This document shows positions 44,662-54,008 of a stretch of DNA of 64,000 bases, piece by piece. Within the stretch, counting starts at the first letter, position 1. The number at the start of each line of letters is the position of its first letter. Origin of the DNA: Lachnospiraceae bacterium (lineage in GTDB: Bacteria; Bacillota; Clostridia; Lachnospirales; Lachnospiraceae); assembly GCA_024399135.1 (NCBI GenBank), contig JAKSHY010000012.1:1-64000 (forward strand), given 5' to 3'. A program made the position numbers and the translations under genes. The notes below the pieces were generated by a model. It saw nothing but the letters and a program-made list of their open reading frames with translations, did not search any database and was not told the origin of the DNA.

Positions 44662-44823
44662 TTAACTCTTTTTACCGGTTGCTTCTGCTCTAATCAGCTT
44701 CTTTGTCTTGTCCTTGATACTTTCTGTTGCATCCTTCTTGAATGCAAAATTAACTAAAAAATGGGTTCTGCCTATTTTCTTGCTGAACCCATTCGGTGTA
44801 TCAATATTCTGTTTTTTGTCCAT
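44662..44823 (-). CDS. tnpW: TnpW-like transposon protein
   Basis: ATG at 44823 gives a 53-residue basic protein, with KKIGRTHFLVNFAFKKDATE and KDKTKKLIRAEA. It matches the small TnpW protein of Tn4451/Tn4453-type elements, whose role is not known. It lies just inside the left end of the element. The upstream reading frame from 44856 overlaps the terminator at 44851-44878 and is probably not translated. Confidence 0.8.
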   Translation of the reverse strand: MDKKQNIDTPNGFSKKIGRTHFLVNFAFKKDATESIKDKTKKLIRAEATGKKS

Positions 44824-44845
44824 AATAACCTCTCTTTCTAAAAAT

Positions 44846-44878
44846 AAAAAAGCCAATTAAGATTTCTCCTAACTGGCT
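44846..44878 (-). terminator. terminator after the ABC transporter operon
   Basis: AGCCAATTAAG (44851-44861) pairs with CCTAACTGGCT (44868-44878) with one G:T pair, and six T residues follow on the minus strand. Confidence 0.8.
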
Positions 44879-44900
44879 AATCAATCATATTTATATTGCT

Positions 44901-45677
44901 TTAATAAAATCCTTCTCCATCCGGTTCACCAAAGCAGCTATGACATAAATATGGCTCCTTTGATTCCTGCACACCATCGCTTGTGAGTTTTATTTCTCTT
45001 GTAATAAATGGGAATATCCTACAATGACTAATCATTAGCACCCCCATTTTAGGGTTTTCTTTAATGACCTTGTTAATTAAATTACTGATGTTCCTTGCAT
45101 TTACAAAATCCAGATTATTCAATGGTTCATCAATTATAAGCAATTTTGCATTTGGTCTTGTTGCAATAACAGATAAAACCGATAACAATCGTTGTTCTCC
45201 ACCACTAAATTTAGCAGGCTTAGACTTTGCATCAAATATTCTGTTTCCATTCTCTCTTCTAGGAATCCATTTATCAATTAACTCATTAACTTCAGCATGA
45301 GTAAGGCTTTTATCTTCAAATGCTTCGTCGCTTTCACTTATTATATCTCTTACTTGAATATTACCCATTTCGGCATAATCATCTTTTTGCTGAATGTATG
45401 CAACACTTGATCTAAATTTCTGTAATTCATCTTCATTCAGTTTAAGCACATCTCCAAAACCAGAATATATTATTTCTCCACTAAATTTTTTACCTTCTGT
45501 TTCCAATCGCATAATGCTTTTCAAAATGGTGCTTTTCCCCATACCATTGGCACCAGATAATAAAACAACTTCTCCCTCATTAATATCAAAGGACACATCC
45601 TTTGCCAATGTTCGATGTTTTATTTCCACAGATAGATTCTTTATGCTCAATATCGGTTCCATCACTACTTCCTCCAT
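44901..45677 (-). CDS. ABC transporter ATP-binding protein
   Basis: A 258-residue ATPase: Walker A GANGMGKST (about residues 40-48), signature FSGGEQ (about 158-163), Walker B LLIIDEP and H-loop MISHC. The C-terminal tail holds two cysteines (LCHSC). It overlaps the FtsX-like gene by 13 bases. With the two permease genes and lipoprotein upstream it forms a MacB/LolD-like system that uses ATP to move or extrude envelope molecules rather than import them. The substrate may be the lipoprotein or the toxin encoded in the same run. Confidence 0.88.
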   Translation of the reverse strand: MEEVVMEPILSIKNLSVEIKHRTLAKDVSFDINEGEVVLLSGANGMGKSTILKSIMRLETEGKKFSGEIIYSGFGDVLKLNEDELQKFRSSVAYIQQKDDYAEMGNIQVRDIISESDEAFEDKSLTHAEVNELIDKWIPRRENGNRIFDAKSKPAKFSGGEQRLLSVLSVIATRPNAKLLIIDEPLNNLDFVNARNISNLINKVIKENPKMGVLMISHCRIFPFITREIKLTSDGVQESKEPYLCHSCFGEPDGEGFY

Positions 45678-46651
45678 AATTGCTTATTTGTAAAGAATAT
45701 AGAAATTGATAATGTAATAACTTCTGAAGCAATCACTATACCTGCAATAAAGATTGCAACTATTACAGATTTTACGAGAGATAATGCTATATAAGATATA
45801 ACCACTCCAACTATTATTGAAGCTATACCATAGCTCCACAAGCATTTATAATAAGCCTTATTCAGCTTTTTCTTATTTGCACCTAATGTTGCTAATCGAA
45901 TAAAATTAGCTTTTATTTCCTTTCGATTCAGTAGTAATTCTATAAGTGAAATCAATGCTGACAACAACACTATTACAAGCAGATATGGTAACACTTTCAA
46001 TAACATTGATGATATTTCATCTTCTCTATAAACAATTTTTGTTGGTGCATAGCTGGTTAAAGCATTTATATCCTCATTCGTAAATGCAATGACGGAATAT
46101 GAAATATTATCTTTATACTCTTCATCATATCCCATTATTATAATTCCGTTATTATAAGCATTTGCATTAGTAACTCTAGTAACTAATTGATCTGGAATTA
46201 CCTTGGCAATGGAATAATTATGTACTTCACTACTTACAATATGTTTTGAAATGATTGAATCACCGACAGATAGATTGTTTTCATTAGCAATTCCTTCTGA
46301 AATTGCCACCTCATATTTGCCTAATTCTTCTACATTCCATGACACATTATCGGAATAATTTGTACCATTAACCTGCATAACAATATCTGCATTTATGCTG
46401 TTGTCCTTGTCTGCAGCTATTGTAAAACAGATACCTGCATCATACTTATAATAATCATCAGAGCCTATAGCATCCTTCGTTATAATCGAATATTCATACT
46501 TTGAATTCAAAAGAGATTTTAACTGTGCCAAGTATGGATAAATGACTATTCCTATAATGAAATTAATTAATATTGTCACTAATGAAAAGAACACCATATA
46601 GCATAGTGTTCTTCTCTGATTCATATGAAGATTTATATTTTTGTTCTTCAA
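45665..46651 (-). CDS. FtsX-like ABC permease (328 aa)
   Basis: One N-terminal membrane helix (about 17-38), a large extracytoplasmic domain, and three C-terminal helices (about 216-240, 262-286 and 292-315) give the plan of the FtsX/MacB permease family. The N-terminus is RTLCYMVFFSLVTILINF. Its gene overlaps the ATPase gene and lies 20 bases after the other permease. The two permeases probably form a heterodimer. Confidence 0.75.
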   Translation of the reverse strand: MKNKNINLHMNQRRTLCYMVFFSLVTILINFIIGIVIYPYLAQLKSLLNSKYEYSIITKDAIGSDDYYKYDAGICFTIAADKDNSINADIVMQVNGTNYSDNVSWNVEELGKYEVAISEGIANENNLSVGDSIISKHIVSSEVHNYSIAKVIPDQLVTRVTNANAYNNGIIIMGYDEEYKDNISYSVIAFTNEDINALTSYAPTKIVYREDEISSMLLKVLPYLLVIVLLSALISLIELLLNRKEIKANFIRLATLGANKKKLNKAYYKCLWSYGIASIIVGVVISYIALSLVKSVIVAIFIAGIVIASEVITLSISIFFTNKQLWRK

Positions 46652-46671
46652 TCCAAATCACCCAACCCTCA

Positions 46672-47835
46672 TTACTTCTTGGAAGCATTTTCCTTCTTAA
46701 CCTTTTTGGTAATACCAGAAAGCATAGCATTATTCATTATTAAAGCCACAATCTCTGCTATAACAATAGCTGCCAAAACAACCATGATTTTAATATCTAT
46801 TGCTGACTTTGGAATATATTCACTTGCAGAACTAATTCTATATATTACGATTCCACCAGTAGCAACAATTAAAAGTATTGTTTCCATTACGAAAGATGTA
46901 GAATAATAAGGTTTAACATTCTGTCCCTTTGGAATGCAATGCTTTGTGAAATATACTCTTTCGCACCCTCTCTTTGACATTAAAATATTAAATGCAATTA
47001 CTGCAACTAACATCAAAGCTGAACTCAACCAAAGCATTATATCGTTACCCTTTTTACCAAGCTCATTTTCTCTGATTCTAAAATCAGTTATCTCATTTGC
47101 ATAACTTGAAGACATTATTGCATCGTAATGAACCATATATTGGGCTTCATCCTCAAACTGAGATATATCTTTTAATCTTCCAAGTGGTCTATAATCAGTA
47201 ATTAAATAATTTCGACAAGCATTGTAATCACTGGCAGAAATATATGCTCCAGAATAGCCACTATTCTTAGAGTTCTGCATAATTGAATTTTTCTGCTCAT
47301 CTGTAATTTCAACTAGAATTGCACCACCATCATATACAGTATTTGTTTCATAGATTGCTGAAATCTTGTAATCAATTTTATTTCCACCAATGGTAATACT
47401 AACAGTATCTCCGATTTTAGCAGAAGTTTCATTGCAAAATTGCCAATCCACACATATTGGATTTTCAAATTCCGATTTAGATGCATCTATAAGTCGATTT
47501 GCACTATACATCGTATTTTCGATATTCTGAAATTGGTCTGACAATAATACTGTTGTCGTTCTTGAAGAACCATTAATATCAACAGCCATTTTTGTCATAT
47601 AAAACGGAAATACCGTATCTATTCCATTTGTTCCCGGAAGTTCTGCCACTTGCTCAACCGATGGCTCCGGAACAATGAAATCAACATTCGAGTTCTTGTA
47701 AATACTCTGTGAATTATAATCATTTGCCTTTTGGCTAACATAAGGAAATACGAAAAGCAGACCTATTATGGCAGCCATGGCACCACTTAAGATTAATGTA
47801 AAAATTAATCTATGTCGAATCCAATAGCCAGTCAT
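46672..47835 (-). CDS. FtsX/MacB-like ABC permease (387 aa)
   Basis: An N-terminal helix (about 8-30) is followed by a MacB-type extracytoplasmic domain (about 35-255) and three helices (about 266-285, 312-335 and 345-365). AKIGDTVSITIGGNKIDYKIS is typical of the MacB_PCD ectodomain. It begins two bases after the lipoprotein gene. It is the partner of the permease at 45665. Confidence 0.78.
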   Translation of the reverse strand: MTGYWIRHRLIFTLILSGAMAAIIGLLFVFPYVSQKANDYNSQSIYKNSNVDFIVPEPSVEQVAELPGTNGIDTVFPFYMTKMAVDINGSSRTTTVLLSDQFQNIENTMYSANRLIDASKSEFENPICVDWQFCNETSAKIGDTVSITIGGNKIDYKISAIYETNTVYDGGAILVEITDEQKNSIMQNSKNSGYSGAYISASDYNACRNYLITDYRPLGRLKDISQFEDEAQYMVHYDAIMSSSYANEITDFRIRENELGKKGNDIMLWLSSALMLVAVIAFNILMSKRGCERVYFTKHCIPKGQNVKPYYSTSFVMETILLIVATGGIVIYRISSASEYIPKSAIDIKIMVVLAAIVIAEIVALIMNNAMLSGITKKVKKENASKK

Positions 47836-47837
47836 TC

Positions 47838-48365
47838 TTAATCCTCCGTTGTATCGTTTTCTGTATTATCAGCCTTTGGTTCAACAAACTCTAATGTACT
47901 CTGAATATCGTATGAAGCATCAACATTGTCATCATAAATTAATGTCATAGTAACTGATCCAGCAGCATTAGGTACAAACTGAATAACACATTCCTGCTCA
48001 TTTGATTCAGTAGAAGCATTAGCTGTAAATTCATATGTTGTAACATTGTTTACGGCATCAAAGTTTGGTGTAATAACCTGACCATCCATATATTTAGCAT
48101 CTACATTCTCAACATTTGGAATTGAAAGAACCACACTTACTTGTGAAGCCTTCTTACTATCAGATGTAACCTTATATCTTACCTTCATATATACAGTTTC
48201 ACCAACTTCATATTCCTTAGTTCCATCTCCATATGTATGTCCCTTATCGCCACTATAGAAGAAACCAGATGCTGCTGAGTATGTAGTCTCTCCACAACCA
48301 GTTAAAAGAGTTGCCATAGATACTGTTGTCAATAAAACTGCGATCATTTTCTTAATGTTTTTCAT
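47838..48365 (-). CDS. lipoprotein of the ABC operon
   Basis: A 175-residue lipoprotein: signal peptide KKMIAVLLTTVSMATLLTGC with a perfect lipobox LTGC, then one beta-rich extracytoplasmic domain (VYMKVRYKVTSDSKKASQVS, VTMTLIYDD) and an acidic tail. It looks like an immunoglobulin-type fold. Coupled to the downstream permease by two bases. Likely an accessory binding or assembly protein of the transporter. Confidence 0.75.
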   Translation of the reverse strand: MKNIKKMIAVLLTTVSMATLLTGCGETTYSAASGFFYSGDKGHTYGDGTKEYEVGETVYMKVRYKVTSDSKKASQVSVVLSIPNVENVDAKYMDGQVITPNFDAVNNVTTYEFTANASTESNEQECVIQFVPNAAGSVTMTLIYDDNVDASYDIQSTLEFVEPKADNTENDTTED

Positions 48366-48401
48366 TTTTTTATTCTCCTTGAAAGTAATTTTTATGATTA
48401 A

Positions 48402-48779
48402 CTACAAAATAATGTCTTGTGATCCAATGGATATTTCTCCATCGTCACCAAATACAATTGCTATACCATGCTCTTCGTCATATCGATAATTACACATTAT
48501 AGCCATTCTTGGTTTAGTCACATTCTTAATAAATATACAAGTAGGCTTTATATAACTGAAAATATTGTCCTTCTTTTTATTTTCTTCATCAGCCTGCACT
48601 TGATATTCACAGTAGTTTTCAACCAAGCTTTTTGACTTATCAATCCACTCTGGATGTTTTCTGAACTTATCTAATAATTCAATTTGTCTTTCTGTAACAC
48701 TCTCACCTTCATAGCAATTATAATCTATAGGCAATTCAAATTCTCGTTCCCATATCGAAAGATTAAGTTTATCAATCAT
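48402..48779 (-). CDS. DUF6985-like protein, likely immunity protein
   Basis: The 125-residue cytoplasmic protein begins LNLSIWEREFELPIDYNCYEG and ends HGIAIVFGDDGEISIGSQDIIL, in keeping with the DUF6985 family often found next to nuclease toxins. Its start overlaps the end of the toxin gene by eight bases, the usual arrangement for a toxin and its immunity gene. It would bind and block the C-terminal nuclease. The immunity role is inferred from context. Confidence 0.7.
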   Translation of the reverse strand: MIDKLNLSIWEREFELPIDYNCYEGESVTERQIELLDKFRKHPEWIDKSKSLVENYCEYQVQADEENKKKDNIFSYIKPTCIFIKNVTKPRMAIMCNYRYDEEHGIAIVFGDDGEISIGSQDIIL

Positions 48780-50220
48780 ACTCTGTACCTCCGGTTTGAC
48801 GGATCATTGCCTTACACTCAGCAACACCTCCATAATGTTTGAATGTGTCATTGACCTCGTATGGAACCAATTGCATTGTTTCCATGTTACTCATTTCATG
48901 CCATGTTAGTTTAATTGGATAACTTTCTCGCCAGTTCTTTACATCTGTACTTGTCCAATTTGTTCTTCCATCACGAGCTGCTTCATTCCACTGTCTAGCA
49001 AGTGCTGTATCTGCTTGTTCATAATTTCCACCAGCTCCTTGTCTATTCACTGTCATAGCAGGAATCTCAACAGTTTCTAATGCATATGGTGAAAAATCTG
49101 GAACACCATTTCTATATGTGACTTTAGTAATTTCAATTACTTTAGTTCCATCATTTAGCAAAATAGGCTCATTGAGTATAAAATCTGATTCGCCTTCTGC
49201 CCCAGTCCATGTACCAGTGCCCTTTTCAACCATTTGTTTTAAATGTTTAATTCTATCTTGATACCTTGTATATGGGGTGCAATATTTCTGATAATATGCC
49301 TCGACTCCACCATCAACTGCGCCATATATTGTTCCCCACATATAGCCATCAGCACCATTTTGTATTGCTCTCTGTGCTGTTGCTACACCTACGGCATCCC
49401 AATCTATATTATCCCAATCTATTTCTGCCACATCAGTTGATGTAAATGCCTTAACAGTATTCCGTGCAGCAACCACCTCACCAACTGCAGCACCTACAAA
49501 TTTTATACCAGCCCACGCTAAATGAACACCTTCAGCAACTCCAAATCCAGAAGTTCCACCTGATGGAACAGCTCCAACAAGAGAAACAGCTGTAATAATT
49601 AAACCTGCTGTTGCCAAAGCAAAGCCTGCTATAGCTGATGCTCTTCCAGATTCATCTATTTCATCGGCTGCTCCCGTGAATGCACCAAAGACAGTTCCAA
49701 CCACAGCTCCCGATTTAGCAAATTTAAGAGATTCGTCAGCAGCTGCAGCAACTATACTTGCTACAGGCTTTGGCACACCAACTTTATTTACAATAGCAAT
49801 CGTAACAATTATTCCAGTTCCTATAGCAACCTTAGTAAGAACAGGTTTAATATCAAAGTCTTCACCAAACAGTTGCGCTGTTTGACTATGCTCACAGAAT
49901 TCTTCAATATGTTCTTCTGGAACATATATTGTCTTACATAGTATTACTTCGTTAATTGTTTCTTCTTCGAGTAACAACTCTGTAATCTGCTCTTCTGCTA
50001 TAACAATCTCCTCAAGATATATCTCTTCGGTAATATGTTCCATCAGAATTTCTTCTGTGATAATATCTTCGACTTCTGTATTTTCTACAAGGATTTGTTC
50101 TTCACCAGGTTTTGTGATAGATGCATTCGGTGGTGAACTAGAACAACCAACTGTTGAAAACAACAAGGTCACTACTAATAGCAAAGCTATAAACCTTTTT
50201 ATTCTTTTTCTTCTAGGCAA
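48772..50220 (-). CDS. lipoprotein-anchored toxin with C-terminal HNH-like nuclease
   Basis: A 482-residue protein. Residues 1-26 are a signal peptide ending STVGC (lipobox). A glutamate-rich region (about 37-95) and two hydrophobic segments (about 128-150 and 190-212) follow. The last 100 residues, PDFSPYALETVEI, NYEQADTALARQWN, WTSTDVKNWRE, LTWHE and MQLVPYEVN...HYGG, match the HNH/WHH-type toxin nucleases of polymorphic toxins; one usual histidine (WHH) is Glu here. It is followed by a likely immunity gene. Confidence 0.75.
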   Translation of the reverse strand: MPRRKRIKRFIALLLVVTLLFSTVGCSSSPPNASITKPGEEQILVENTEVEDIITEEILMEHITEEIYLEEIVIAEEQITELLLEEETINEVILCKTIYVPEEHIEEFCEHSQTAQLFGEDFDIKPVLTKVAIGTGIIVTIAIVNKVGVPKPVASIVAAAADESLKFAKSGAVVGTVFGAFTGAADEIDESGRASAIAGFALATAGLIITAVSLVGAVPSGGTSGFGVAEGVHLAWAGIKFVGAAVGEVVAARNTVKAFTSTDVAEIDWDNIDWDAVGVATAQRAIQNGADGYMWGTIYGAVDGGVEAYYQKYCTPYTRYQDRIKHLKQMVEKGTGTWTGAEGESDFILNEPILLNDGTKVIEITKVTYRNGVPDFSPYALETVEIPAMTVNRQGAGGNYEQADTALARQWNEAARDGRTNWTSTDVKNWRESYPIKLTWHEMSNMETMQLVPYEVNDTFKHYGGVAECKAMIRQTGGTEYD

Positions 50221-50334
50221 TATATCATCCCCCTTTATTGAATTTTATGGTGCTTCATGTAATTACATTAGCATATGGCTTGTCCCAAAAAACGGACTCG
50301 CCACTTTTAATCCATAAAAATTTCTATCAAAAAA

Positions 50335-50368
50335 TAAAAAACATCCAGAATAACCCTAGATGTTTTAG
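50335..50368 (-). terminator. terminator between relaxase and toxin genes
   Basis: AAAACATCCAG and CTAGATGTTTT form an imperfect stem with T residues following on the minus strand. It would end the relaxase transcript. The rest of the 314-base gap holds only a small CCACC/GGTGG hairpin near 50480. Confidence 0.65.
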
Positions 50369-50534
50369 TGTTACATATATTGTTGTCTAGGATAATTATT
50401 TGATTAGATGTCTTCAATTCACCTCGTAGGAACTCTTAACTCTATAACTTGAATATTTTACCATATTTCAGTTCATTTTTCCACCACCAAATCGGTGGGA
50501 ATATGTATTAAAATACATGACTTAATCGCATACT

Positions 50535-52148
50535 CTAATCCAAATTTTGATCAGTTCTTTTGCGATTATTATTATGCTGTTGCTCCTGCTTCTCTCTGGC
50601 TCTTCTCTCATTACCAAGCATTCTTTCAAGGTCTGACTTGTTATATTCAAGAAGTTCTATGGATGCAAGTGTTGTAACAGCTTTAGCATATGGCTTTTTA
50701 GTTTCCTCTAACTGAGGTATCAATTCATCAAGTTCTTTCTGCCATGCTTTCGGTGTTATCTTCTTATCCGGCTCACGAATCATCCCCTTAAGTTTTTCAC
50801 GATAAACATCATAGTAAGTAAGCTCTGCAATGTGGCTTCTCTCATATTTCTTTCTTGCAAAGCCTTTAAGTGCCCATTGCTCTTTATGATTCTTGATATA
50901 TGGCTCATATTCCTTATAGGCTTCAAGTAAACTTTCAAGATATTCTATTTGTGAACCGACTTTCTCTCGCTTGCTAACAATGGCATCATATTCCTGCTTG
51001 GTATCTGCTTTCAATTTTGCCATTTCATCAAATGTAGTAAGTCCTCTATCATGAACAAAATTCTCCATAACTTCCTTCTTCTGCATGGATGCTCTATCTG
51101 AAATAAGTCTGAGAAATTCTCCCTTCACAATAGGCAATGATAATCTATCATTTTTTCGCTTCGCCACCTCATGAATCATATCAAGGATTTCATTCTTAAT
51201 TGCTCCTGCAATCTTCCTTGCGCCAACGGATGCAAATGCCTTGGCTGAGATAATAGATTTCGTTGCTTCTTTTATCATCTCTGTAGCCTGCATTATGATA
51301 GCATTCTTCTCAATGATTGAACGATTGATGTTGCCACGAATGGTACGGATGCCAGCTCGTTCCATTGCACTTGCTTTCTCTCCAAGATGTATCTGTGGAA
51401 CTATATCAAGACCTTGCTCTTTGAATGAACGATGCTCCCAGAAATTCTCCGTCATCCCCATTTTTTCATTGACAGAATTGATGGTCTGCGTTAGGTCGAT
51501 GCGCCATTTCTTTGCATTGTCTTTACTACTCCAATCGTTAGTGGAAACGGTTTTACATTTCCATTGCTTTCGATTATTTTTATCAACCTTTTGCTGACCA
51601 GTCTTTTTATCAATGAGTGGGATGCGTTCTCCGTTTTCATTCCTAAGATATTCCTTCTTCTGTTTCGGCATCCACTTGCCATCTTCATCAATGCCACGAA
51701 GAGTTAAAAGCATATGGCAATGCAGATTTCTCTGACCTTCCTTATTTTCTGAATCATGAATGGCAAACTGAACGCACATACCTTCATCAGTAAAGTTGCG
51801 TTTTATATAATCTCTCATAACCTCAGTTGCCAGCTCATAACTCCATTCATTAGGTAACTCCACTCGAAAGGTTCTTGCTAATTGTGCATTAGAATTTTTC
51901 TCTGCATTCTCGACAGAATTCCATAAGATTTTAGGGTCTGAATATTCTGCCGGTGCATTAGCAGGTAGCATAACTTCTGTATGCACCAAGTCCTCTACAT
52001 ACTTAGGATAATAGGTCTGTCCATCATACTCACAATACATTTTCTCTCTGCTGATATATGAGGATTGCTCAACAGCAGAATGACCACCATGACAGCTTGC
52101 ACTCCTGCCACATATCTGCGCTCTGGTGCTAATGTTCTTAACAGCCAT
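50535..52148 (-). CDS. MobA/MobL-family (MobQ) relaxase
   Basis: ATG at 52148 (AVKNISTRAQICGRSAS) is preferred over the frame opening at 52202. The 537-residue relaxase has the three motifs: an N-terminal region with SSYISREKM (tyrosine candidate), a second motif around SNAQLARTFRVELPNE, and the metal-binding RNLHCHMLLTLRG. The C-terminal 200 residues are a charged coiled-coil. It nicks DNA at oriT and covalently holds the 5' end; the element would borrow a mating pore from another element. It is related to TnpZ/Mob proteins of this transposon group. Confidence 0.88.
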   Translation of the reverse strand: MAVKNISTRAQICGRSASCHGGHSAVEQSSYISREKMYCEYDGQTYYPKYVEDLVHTEVMLPANAPAEYSDPKILWNSVENAEKNSNAQLARTFRVELPNEWSYELATEVMRDYIKRNFTDEGMCVQFAIHDSENKEGQRNLHCHMLLTLRGIDEDGKWMPKQKKEYLRNENGERIPLIDKKTGQQKVDKNNRKQWKCKTVSTNDWSSKDNAKKWRIDLTQTINSVNEKMGMTENFWEHRSFKEQGLDIVPQIHLGEKASAMERAGIRTIRGNINRSIIEKNAIIMQATEMIKEATKSIISAKAFASVGARKIAGAIKNEILDMIHEVAKRKNDRLSLPIVKGEFLRLISDRASMQKKEVMENFVHDRGLTTFDEMAKLKADTKQEYDAIVSKREKVGSQIEYLESLLEAYKEYEPYIKNHKEQWALKGFARKKYERSHIAELTYYDVYREKLKGMIREPDKKITPKAWQKELDELIPQLEETKKPYAKAVTTLASIELLEYNKSDLERMLGNERRAREKQEQQHNNNRKRTDQNLD

Positions 52149-52199
52149 CTTGCCACCACCTCTCTGTCGTTGCGATAGCACACGAAACTGTCGATGCAC

Positions 52200-52414
52200 C
52201 ACCGACAGACTTTGTAGCTTTGATAGGTCTGTTTTTTAGACCTATCGAAGGTGCAAAGTACACCAAAGGGTAGCGAAGCGAAGGGGAAAGGTCATTTCCC
52301 CTTATGACTATCGAAGATAGGCATTTTGCTCCATGCAATGGTCTCCGAAGGACGCACATACCACCTCTGGTGGTATATCTGTGCGCACCGAGAAAATCTC
52401 GGTGAAGAAGAGTG
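52200..52414. other. oriT-like region rich in inverted repeats
   Basis: Four perfect hairpins lie in 200 non-coding bases: GATAGGTCT/AGACCTATC (52222-52246), AAGGGGAAA/TTTCCCCTT (52281-52303), ATACCACC/GGTGGTAT (52358-52376) and CACCGAGA/TCTCGGTG (52386-52404). The position directly upstream of the relaxase is the usual place for oriT. The nick site is not identified. Confidence 0.55.
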
Positions 52415-52756
52415 TTAGTTTTCTCCATTGCCCTCATCATCTCCTGCACCCTCATTTTTTGCATTTTCTGTGATAGCACTTTTTCTTTCAGAAAGCACAG
52501 TATTGACCATATTTTTTATGTCCCTATGCTTCATAGCGCAGGCAATAATTCTTGTAAGTTCTTCCTCTGAGAAGTCCATGTAATCAAGCTTCATTTCCTC
52601 TTTGAGATACTTTGCAACCAATCCACCCATAGTGTATTTTTGATGATTTTCTGCATCCCTACGGATTCGACCTGCTTCTTTCTTTGCTTCTGCAATTTTC
52701 TGTTTTTCTGCTCGGATTCTCTGCTCCGATTTCTGAATTATTTCTTCTGGTGTCAT
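52415..52756 (-). CDS. DUF3847-family protein
   Basis: ATG at 52756 begins MTPEEIIQKSEQRIRAEKQK, preceded by AAAGGAATT. The product is 113 residues, with a long basic helix and then YMDFSEEELTRIIACAMKH, and a serine/acidic tail. DUF3847 proteins stand beside relaxase genes in this group of elements and probably help mobilisation. The reading frame upstream to 52843 crosses the terminator at 52797-52834 and is unlikely to be translated. Confidence 0.75.
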   Translation of the reverse strand: MTPEEIIQKSEQRIRAEKQKIAEAKKEAGRIRRDAENHQKYTMGGLVAKYLKEEMKLDYMDFSEEELTRIIACAMKHRDIKNMVNTVLSERKSAITENAKNEGAGDDEGNGEN

Positions 52757-52789
52757 TTCTTTTAATTCCTTTCTTTTTTGTATTTGCAA

Positions 52790-52834
52790 ATAAAAAAAGG
52801 TAGCAAGCTTTCTGTTAAGATCACTTGCTACCTT
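52790..52834 (-). terminator. terminator of the HpaII-like operon
   Basis: AAGGTAGCAAG (52797-52807) pairs with CTTGCTACCTT (52824-52834), and seven T residues follow on the minus strand, 20 bases after the endonuclease stop. Confidence 0.88.
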
Positions 52835-52853
52835 TTGGCGCACAATAATTATT

Positions 52854-54008
52854 TTATTTATTATTTAGTTTTGTAAAATATGCCATCAATCTATCATTAG
52901 TTGTTGATGATGAGATACTCTTAAATCTAATTTGCACATTGAACCTAATAAAATATCGTCCATCCTCTTTGAATACATATGCATAATCATATCTGCTGGC
53001 TGATGGTCTATCTACTTGCGTATTTCTAAGAAGATATTCTTCAAAGAAGTTTCGATTATACAAATGATAACACAAAACATCTCCATCACGCTTAACAATA
53101 ATATAACCACCAGAAGCATCATCAATTCCATTCCAATTCTTTCCAGGTGTCATACCTAAAGCCGATGCACAAAGCATCTTCTTAAATTTATATTTATAAA
53201 AGACTTCTGGATTTCTAATTCCAAGCGGATTACTTTTTACTAACAAGTCACAAAGTTCAACACATCCACTTATACTTTCACTTAAATGCTTATAATGATT
53301 CAAAATAAAATCACCATAGATTTCTGGAAACATACTGTCAATCATCATCAAGTTACATTCGTATGTTTCATCTGCCATCTTAAAAAACTTAACATCTGAA
53401 GCAAGTTCAAATAGTTTATTCATTCTATCAATCATATAAGTTTTTGAAATAGACTTATCAATAGAATTGATTTCATTCATATCAGCATCATCTATTCCAA
53501 ATATCTCATACACAAAATTTGTATTAGAGCCTGCATTCAATAAAGTTGGTGGATTACCCAAATCTGATTTTATAGAAAACCCAACATCTGATTCATAACC
53601 TGTATGAATATCATGTATTCGCATTTTTATATCTGATTTATCTGCAGACGGTGCTTTAACTTTTGTGATGCTCATTTTTTGCATTATGGCATCAGCGCTT
53701 TCTATTTCAAATGCTCCTTTATCAGATGACTTCCGTTCTGTAATCTCTTTATATAGTTTACTTGTTGGCTCTAATAATTCTGATGAATCTATCTCTGTAA
53801 TGAGTGAACCATTTTTATAAATTCTTATTATTTCTCCAGTCTGATATTCTACGGATGAGCCTGCAACCTCTTCACGATATAATTTCATTATAGGAAAAAA
53901 TATATTTTCAATTCGCTCAACATTTTCATCAGCTGCATATATCTTGCCTTCTTTCAACAATTTTACAAAGGCATATAACTCAGACCATTCACCTTTATTC
54001 GCTTTCAT
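52854..54008 (-). CDS. HpaII-family type II restriction endonuclease
   Basis: A 384-residue protein that resembles HpaII: MKANKGEWSELYAFVKLL at the start and GFSIKSDLGNPPTLLNAGSNTNF in the middle (about 150-172). If HpaII-like, it cuts CCGG. Its start overlaps the methyltransferase gene by 14 bases, which keeps expression of the two in step. Specificity is inferred from resemblance and from its neighbour, not shown. Confidence 0.8.
   Translation of the reverse strand: MKANKGEWSELYAFVKLLKEGKIYAADENVERIENIFFPIMKLYREEVAGSSVEYQTGEIIRIYKNGSLITEIDSSELLEPTSKLYKEITERKSSDKGAFEIESADAIMQKMSITKVKAPSADKSDIKMRIHDIHTGYESDVGFSIKSDLGNPPTLLNAGSNTNFVYEIFGIDDADMNEINSIDKSISKTYMIDRMNKLFELASDVKFFKMADETYECNLMMIDSMFPEIYGDFILNHYKHLSESISGCVELCDLLVKSNPLGIRNPEVFYKYKFKKMLCASALGMTPGKNWNGIDDASGGYIIVKRDGDVLCYHLYNRNFFEEYLLRNTQVDRPSASRYDYAYVFKEDGRYFIRFNVQIRFKSISSSTTNDRLMAYFTKLNNK

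Noticed and set aside
52138-52479. Minus-strand open frame through the oriT-like hairpins
   Set aside because: Low-complexity reading of hairpin DNA, no start signal, and overlaps the relaxase start and the DUF3847 gene.
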